From contig CAKUBM010000006.1 of NCBI GenBank assembly GCA_934643145.1, forward strand, positions 1-64,000: 64,000 nucleotides of DNA. The letters run 5' to 3'. The notes below the pieces were generated by a model. That model worked only from the letters and a program-made list of their open reading frames with translations, had not been told where the DNA came from and searched no databases. Of this stretch, positions 60,202 through 64,000 are shown in pieces. The stretch is from an uncultured Collinsella sp. (GTDB lineage: Bacteria; Actinomycetota; Coriobacteriia; Coriobacteriales; Coriobacteriaceae). The translations under genes and the position numbers were made by a program. The number at the start of each line of letters is the position of its first letter. The stretch's first letter is position 1.

Positions 60202-60229
60202 GACGGGGCCGCGCGCAAGCGGCCCCGTC
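60202..60229. other. GC hairpin after the second S-subunit gene
   Basis: GACGGGGCCG and CGGCCCCGTC pair perfectly around CGCGCAAG. The sequence after it is ACTAAAG, so termination is doubtful. It may set the ratio of S-subunit to ATPase message. Confidence 0.55.
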
Positions 60230-60257
60230 ACTAAAGACTGTCCCAAACAGCTAGCTT

Positions 60258-60301
60258 TTGGGGACGTTCTTAGACGATTAGTCATTTAAGAACGTCCCCA
60301 A
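60258..60301. repeat. Intergenic palindrome i
   Basis: TTGGGGACGTTCTTA (60258-60272) pairs perfectly with TAAGAACGTCCCCAA (60287-60301) around GACGATTAGTCATT, which has GAC/GTC symmetry itself. It ends 18 nt before the ATPase start, so it could act on translation. The GGGGACGTTCTT word recalls REP-type elements mobilised by tyrosine transposases in other bacteria; that link is inference. Confidence 0.88.
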
Positions 60302-60319
60302 TGACTATGAAAGGTATCC

Positions 60320-62071
60320 ATGAAAACGATCATCAACGTCGACGATGTCTCGTTCTCCTATGGTGCGCAGACCGAGCAGGCGCTTAAGCACATCTCGCTC
60401 GACGTGAACAAGGGAGATTTCATCGGCATCATCGGGCCCTCAGGCGCCGGCAAGTCCACGCTTGCTGCCTGCCTGTCGGGCGCCGTTCCCCACCACTACA
60501 CCGGCACGTTCTTTGGGTCCGTCATGGTTGACGGCCGTGACACCTGCGAAGTCTCGCTCACCGACGTGTCGCAGATCGTCGGCAGCGTGCTGCAGGACAT
60601 CGACACGCAGATGGTCGCCTCGGTCGTCGAGGACGAAATGCTCTTTGGCCTGGAGAACTTTGGCGTCCCCCACGATCAGATCGAGCAGCGTGTAAGCGAG
60701 ACACTCGAGACGGTCGGCATCAGCGACCTGCGCGACCGCGAAATCGCCACCCTCTCGGGCGGGCAGAAGCAAAAGGTGGCCATCGCCGCCATCCTCGCCA
60801 TGCGCCCCCGCGTACTGGTGCTCGATGAGCCCACCGCAGCACTCGACCCCGCCAGCTCCACGCTGGTCTTCGAGACCCTGCGCGAGGCAAACCGCGCACT
60901 CGACATCACCATCGTCGTCGTTGAGCAAAAGGTCGCCCTGCTCTCGGAGTACTGCAACCGCGTGCTCGTGCTCAACCATGGCGAAATCGCGCTACAGGGC
61001 GAGCCGCACGAGGTCTTCGCGCACACCGATGAGCTTCGCACCATTGGCGTCGACTGCCCCCGCGTCACACGCATCTTCAATAGCCTGGAGGCCGATGGTC
61101 TGGCAAGCGGCACCCCTTGCTTGGATGTCGACGAGGCCGAGCGCCTGATTTCGGGCATCGTCGACCCCGCGCACGCGGCCAGCGAAGCCCAGGCTCCCGC
61201 GGGCTCCCCGCACGCCCCGTCGTTGCGCCCTCATGCCAAGGACGCCGAACCCGTGCTCACCTTCGACCATGTTGAGTTTGCCTATCCCAACGGCGGTGCC
61301 GCCGTCCACGACCTCAACCTGACCCTCTACCCCGGCGAGCTCGTGGGCATTGTCGGCCAAAACGGCGCCGGCAAGACCACGCTCACCAAGCTGCTCACGG
61401 GCCTGCTTAAGCCCGCCTCGGGCAGCGTGCGCGTCACGGGCCTTGACACCGCCGCGGTTCCCACGAGTCGCATTGCCCGCGAGGTCGCAACGCTCTTCCA
61501 AAACCCCGACCGCCAGATCTGCAAGGACACCGTGCTCGACGAGGTCGCTTTTGGCCTGGAGCTTGCCGGCATCGACCGCGCCGAAGCCTTGCGCCGTGCC
61601 CAGCTCGTCATCGACCGCTTTGGCCTGCCCGCCGACGAGGCTCCCTTCTCGCTTTCGCGCGGCCAGCGACAAATGGTGGCGCTCGCCTCCGTCGTAGTGG
61701 TTGAGCCCAAGATTGTAGTGCTCGACGAGCCCACGAGCGGCCTTGACTACCGCGAGTGCATGACCGTCATGGAAACGGTGCGCACCATGGCCGAACGCGG
61801 CTGTGCCGTGATTATGGTCTGCCACGATATGGAAGTCGTTTCCGACTTTGCCGAGCGCATCGTTGTGATGGCCGACGGCCGCATCCTCGACCGCGGACGC
61901 ACACACGAGCTGTTCTCGAATATCGAGCTCATGCAGCGTGCCTACGTGGAACCGCCCCAGGTCATTGAGCTCTCGCGCCGTTTGGCATCCTCCGTCTCTC
62001 CCGCTTTTGCGCAGGTGAGCGAGGTCACCGATATCGTTCGCATTACCAAGGAGATGGTCCGTCGTGGTTAA
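60320..62071 (+). CDS. Fused double ECF ATPase (EcfA1-EcfA2)
   Basis: 583 aa with two ABC domains in one chain. Domain 1: Walker A GPSGAGKST, signature LSGGQKQKVAIA, Walker B VLVLDEPTAALD. Domain 2: Walker A GQNGAGKTT, signature LSRGQRQMVALA, Walker B IVVLDEPTSGLD. A linker (about 275-310) rich in Ala and Pro joins them. Both Walker B Glu residues are present, so both sites look active. It powers the importer with EcfT and the S components. The stop overlaps the ecfT start by 8 nt. Confidence 0.94.
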   Translation: MKTIINVDDVSFSYGAQTEQALKHISLDVNKGDFIGIIGPSGAGKSTLAACLSGAVPHHYTGTFFGSVMVDGRDTCEVSLTDVSQIVGSVLQDIDTQMVASVVEDEMLFGLENFGVPHDQIEQRVSETLETVGISDLRDREIATLSGGQKQKVAIAAILAMRPRVLVLDEPTAALDPASSTLVFETLREANRALDITIVVVEQKVALLSEYCNRVLVLNHGEIALQGEPHEVFAHTDELRTIGVDCPRVTRIFNSLEADGLASGTPCLDVDEAERLISGIVDPAHAASEAQAPAGSPHAPSLRPHAKDAEPVLTFDHVEFAYPNGGAAVHDLNLTLYPGELVGIVGQNGAGKTTLTKLLTGLLKPASGSVRVTGLDTAAVPTSRIAREVATLFQNPDRQICKDTVLDEVAFGLELAGIDRAEALRRAQLVIDRFGLPADEAPFSLSRGQRQMVALASVVVVEPKIVVLDEPTSGLDYRECMTVMETVRTMAERGCAVIMVCHDMEVVSDFAERIVVMADGRILDRGRTHELFSNIELMQRAYVEPPQVIELSRRLASSVSPAFAQVSEVTDIVRITKEMVRRG

Positions 62072-62810
62072 CGTCATCGACTACATGCCGGGCGACACAC
62101 TGCTGCACCGCCTGAACCCCGTCGTCAAGCTGGGCCTCGCTGCCTCCATCATCATAGGCATCTTCTTGTCCGACACCTATGTGGCGCTGCTGGGCTTTTT
62201 GGCACTCACCCTTGCGTTGGGCGCCTACGCCGGCGTCGTCGATCGCCTGTTCTCGCTGCTCAAGCTGCTGATTCCGCTCGCACTTATCATGTTGTTGCTC
62301 CAGCTGGCCTTTATGCGCGATGGCAACGTGATATGGGGCTTTATCACCGACACGGGGCTCATCACCGGATCAAAGGCCTGCCTGCGCCTGCTGGGTGTGG
62401 CATTGCCACTCATCCTCATGCTCATGGTGACCAAGCTCAACGACCTTGCCAACGCCTGCGTCGAGGTGCTGCACGTGCCGTATCGCTATGCCTTTACCTT
62501 TACCACGGCACTGCGCTTTGTGCCGGTGTTTGGCCAGGAGATGAACGCCATCATGGAGGCGCAGACCGCACGCGGCGTCGAGTACGACACCAAGAACCCC
62601 ATCAAGAAGCTCAAGCTCATGCTGCCGCTGTGCGTACCGCTGCTTATCTCGAGCGTGGGCAAGACCGACGCCACCGCGCTTGCCGCCGAGCAGCGCGGCT
62701 TCTACCTGCGCACGCGCGCCAGCTCGTACAAGCGCTATCCCATCAAGGGTCTGGATATCGCCGTGCTCGCCATCAGCGTCGCCCTCATCATCCTGGGATT
62801 CCTGTTCTAG
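62064..62810 (+). CDS. ECF transporter T component (EcfT)
   Basis: 248 aa and about five to six transmembrane helices. The two coupling-helix motifs are AQTARGVEY and AAEQRGFYLRT, with Arg-Gly as in other EcfT proteins; they contact the ATPases. The GTG start at 62064 lies within the end of the ATPase gene with AAGGAGAT upstream. Substrate specificity is set by the S components. Confidence 0.92.
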   Translation: MVNVIDYMPGDTLLHRLNPVVKLGLAASIIIGIFLSDTYVALLGFLALTLALGAYAGVVDRLFSLLKLLIPLALIMLLLQLAFMRDGNVIWGFITDTGLITGSKACLRLLGVALPLILMLMVTKLNDLANACVEVLHVPYRYAFTFTTALRFVPVFGQEMNAIMEAQTARGVEYDTKNPIKKLKLMLPLCVPLLISSVGKTDATALAAEQRGFYLRTRASSYKRYPIKGLDIAVLAISVALIILGFLF

Positions 62811-62837
62811 CAATCGCCAGCGGCAACCGGTACATGC

Positions 62838-62875
62838 AAAAGGCCTCGGCTCGCGCCAAACGAGCCGAGGCCTTT
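62838..62875. terminator. Shared terminator for ecfT and the racemase gene
   Basis: AAAGGCCTCGGCTCG pairs perfectly with CGAGCCGAGGCCTTT around 7 nt. A T-rich end follows on both strands, so it can serve both convergent genes. Confidence 0.85.
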
Positions 62876-62934
62876 ACTGTTTCCCCAGATAATACCTACC
62901 AAAATAAACCTGTCCCTTTTTGGCAGGTTGAGGG

Positions 62935-63681
62935 CTATTGGCGGTAGGGGGCGCCGCTGCGAATGATGGACTCGCGCACCAGGACGTCCATGGCGTCGAG
63001 GGTAATCTCGGGCATCTCGCGGTATTTCTGCAGCACCGAAAGCTCCGTGCAGGCCAGAATGACGCGATCGCAGCCGCTGCGGGCAAACTCCCACATCACG
63101 CGGTCGAACTTATCCATATCGGGCTCGCGTCCGGCCTTCACATCGTCGTAGATAAGCGACATCACATCGACCTGACGCTTCTCGCTGGGATAGACGACCT
63201 CGACGCCCGCCGCCTCACATTCGCGCCCATAGACGCCCGCGCCCACAGTTCCGTCGGTGCCCATGATGCCGATCTTGCGCACCGGCTCGGCCGGCATGCT
63301 CAGGTTAGGATCGAACTCGCACTCCCCCATCACCGCGCCCGCTAGGGCATAGCGCACCGACTCGCGCGGCATGTGGATAATCGGCACCTTCGTAAACGAC
63401 TGAATCTGATCGTAAAAGTAGTGTGACGTGTTGCAGGGAATGGCGATATGCGCGCAGCCCAGCGACTCGAGCGCCTGGGCGCACTCCTTCATAGTCGCCA
63501 GCAGCTCGGCATGCTCGCCGGTCTTGATGGCCAGCGTGCGGTCGGGCATGGTCGACTTGGAAAGAACCGCCATGTCGATATGCTCCTGGTCGCACGTAGC
63601 CGCCGTATGGCGCACCACCTGGTCGTAGTAATACGACGTGGCCTCGGCGCCCATGCCGCCGATAACTCCCAGCTTTTCCAT
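62935..63681 (-). CDS. Aspartate/glutamate racemase family protein
   Basis: 248 aa. LGVIGGMGAEATSYYYDQV is the N-terminal signature. Two catalytic cysteines are visible in AIPCNTSHYF and ILACTELSVL, both flanked as in cofactor-independent racemases. It may make D-aspartate or D-glutamate for peptidoglycan. AAGGAGG lies 5 nt before the ATG at 63681; a longer frame includes it. A dedicated MurI is not excluded, but the sequence fits the broader RacX/AspR group better. Confidence 0.9.
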   Translation of the reverse strand: MEKLGVIGGMGAEATSYYYDQVVRHTAATCDQEHIDMAVLSKSTMPDRTLAIKTGEHAELLATMKECAQALESLGCAHIAIPCNTSHYFYDQIQSFTKVPIIHMPRESVRYALAGAVMGECEFDPNLSMPAEPVRKIGIMGTDGTVGAGVYGRECEAAGVEVVYPSEKRQVDVMSLIYDDVKAGREPDMDKFDRVMWEFARSGCDRVILACTELSVLQKYREMPEITLDAMDVLVRESIIRSGAPYRQ

Positions 63682-63765
63682 CGCCGCCTCCTTGGTGACG
63701 CCCGCGCAATTGCGCGTATCATACCCGCGCCCGCCCGATGTAAACCGGACGGGCGCCGCACTCAT

Positions 63766-64000
63766 CTACTTGTAATACGTCTTGAACAGCTTAAAGTGGC
63801 GCAGTTTGGTGTGCCACATGCGCAGCCAGCGGTTAAAGACAAAGTCGCCCTTCATAAACGAGGGGTCGGCGCCCTTACCCTCCTTGGCCAGGCGATGTAC
63901 CTTCGCGCGCAACTCGGGATCCTTGACGTACTTGTCGACGACACCCATGGGAACGACCATCCACAGCGCCTCGTCCTGCGCCGTCACAAACTCCGGCTCA
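63766..64000 (-). CDS. Partial C-terminal part of an unrecognised protein
   Basis: The reading frame is open to the window edge, so only the last 77 or so residues are seen (EPEFVTAQDEALWMVVPMGV to FKLFKTYYK). The end is basic and aromatic-rich (NRWLRMWHTKLRHFKLFKTY). A GTG at 63987 is unlikely to be the start because the frame continues upstream. I do not recognise the family. It ends 84 nt before the racemase start, on the same strand. Confidence 0.6.
   Translation of the reverse strand, partial: EPEFVTAQDEALWMVVPMGVVDKYVKDPELRAKVHRLAKEGKGADPSFMKGDFVFNRWLRMWHTKLRHFKLFKTYYK

Overview
The window looks like a chromosomal segment from a Coriobacteriia actinomycete, most likely Collinsella or a close relative. 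This is inferred from the GC-rich codon bias, the dcw cell-wall cluster without ftsA, the arginine deiminase genes with a YfcC-type carrier, pta with two acetate kinases, and an ECF transporter operon. No rRNA, tRNA, CRISPR array, prophage or complete insertion sequence was found. Genes are dense and most intergenic spaces are short.

Layout. 1-1053 holds the start of a PstS-like phosphate-binding lipoprotein and a PgeF-type enzyme. 1264-16755, read leftward, is the division and cell-wall cluster: mraZ, rsmH, ftsL-like, ftsI, murF, mraY, murD, ftsW, murG, murC, murB, ftsQ, ftsZ. It has a clear promoter and MraZ operator repeats but neither murE nor ftsA. 17217-22077 holds xerD, pyrG, a small winged-helix protein and a DUF1846 protein. 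22610-29668 is an arginine catabolism block: an arcD-like carrier, ornithine carbamoyltransferase, and two arginine deiminase genes that read as identical and flank a PLP aminotransferase. Both arcA promoters carry a 9+12+9 direct repeat of the type bound by LytTR regulators. No arcC is present.

30221-36388, read rightward, holds polyphosphate kinase, an RlmD-type methyltransferase, a DJ-1/PfpI protein, Maf and a P1-type self-cleaving peptidase. 36761-38987 holds a family 2 glycosyltransferase and UDP-galactopyranose mutase. 39219-43267 is the acetate/ATP module (pta facing two tandem ackA paralogues). 43388-51238 holds three MFS transporters, LysR and MerR regulators, a HIT protein and a type B carboxylesterase. 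51438-56334 holds xseB, xseA, a YugP-like protease, RNase D, a lipid kinase and a 30-residue membrane protein. 56643-58448 is a secreted, membrane-anchored C69 dipeptidase. 58644-62810 is an ECF importer operon (two S subunits, a fused double ATPase, a T subunit) behind a short leader peptide with three consecutive Trp codons and an intrinsic terminator, which points to tryptophan uptake controlled by ribosome-mediated attenuation. The end holds an Asp/Glu racemase family gene and a truncated gene.

The most unusual recurring feature is a set of nine intergenic palindromes, most of them nested, spread across the window (17120, 22185, 22330, 36401, 36619, 40215, 51308, 59436, 60258). Arms are 12 to 35 bp, perfect or nearly so, and differ in sequence from one element to the next; in most elements they enclose a second inner palindrome. 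The two at 36401 and 36619 share a conserved core in opposite orientation while their outer arms differ, so they belong to one repeat family.
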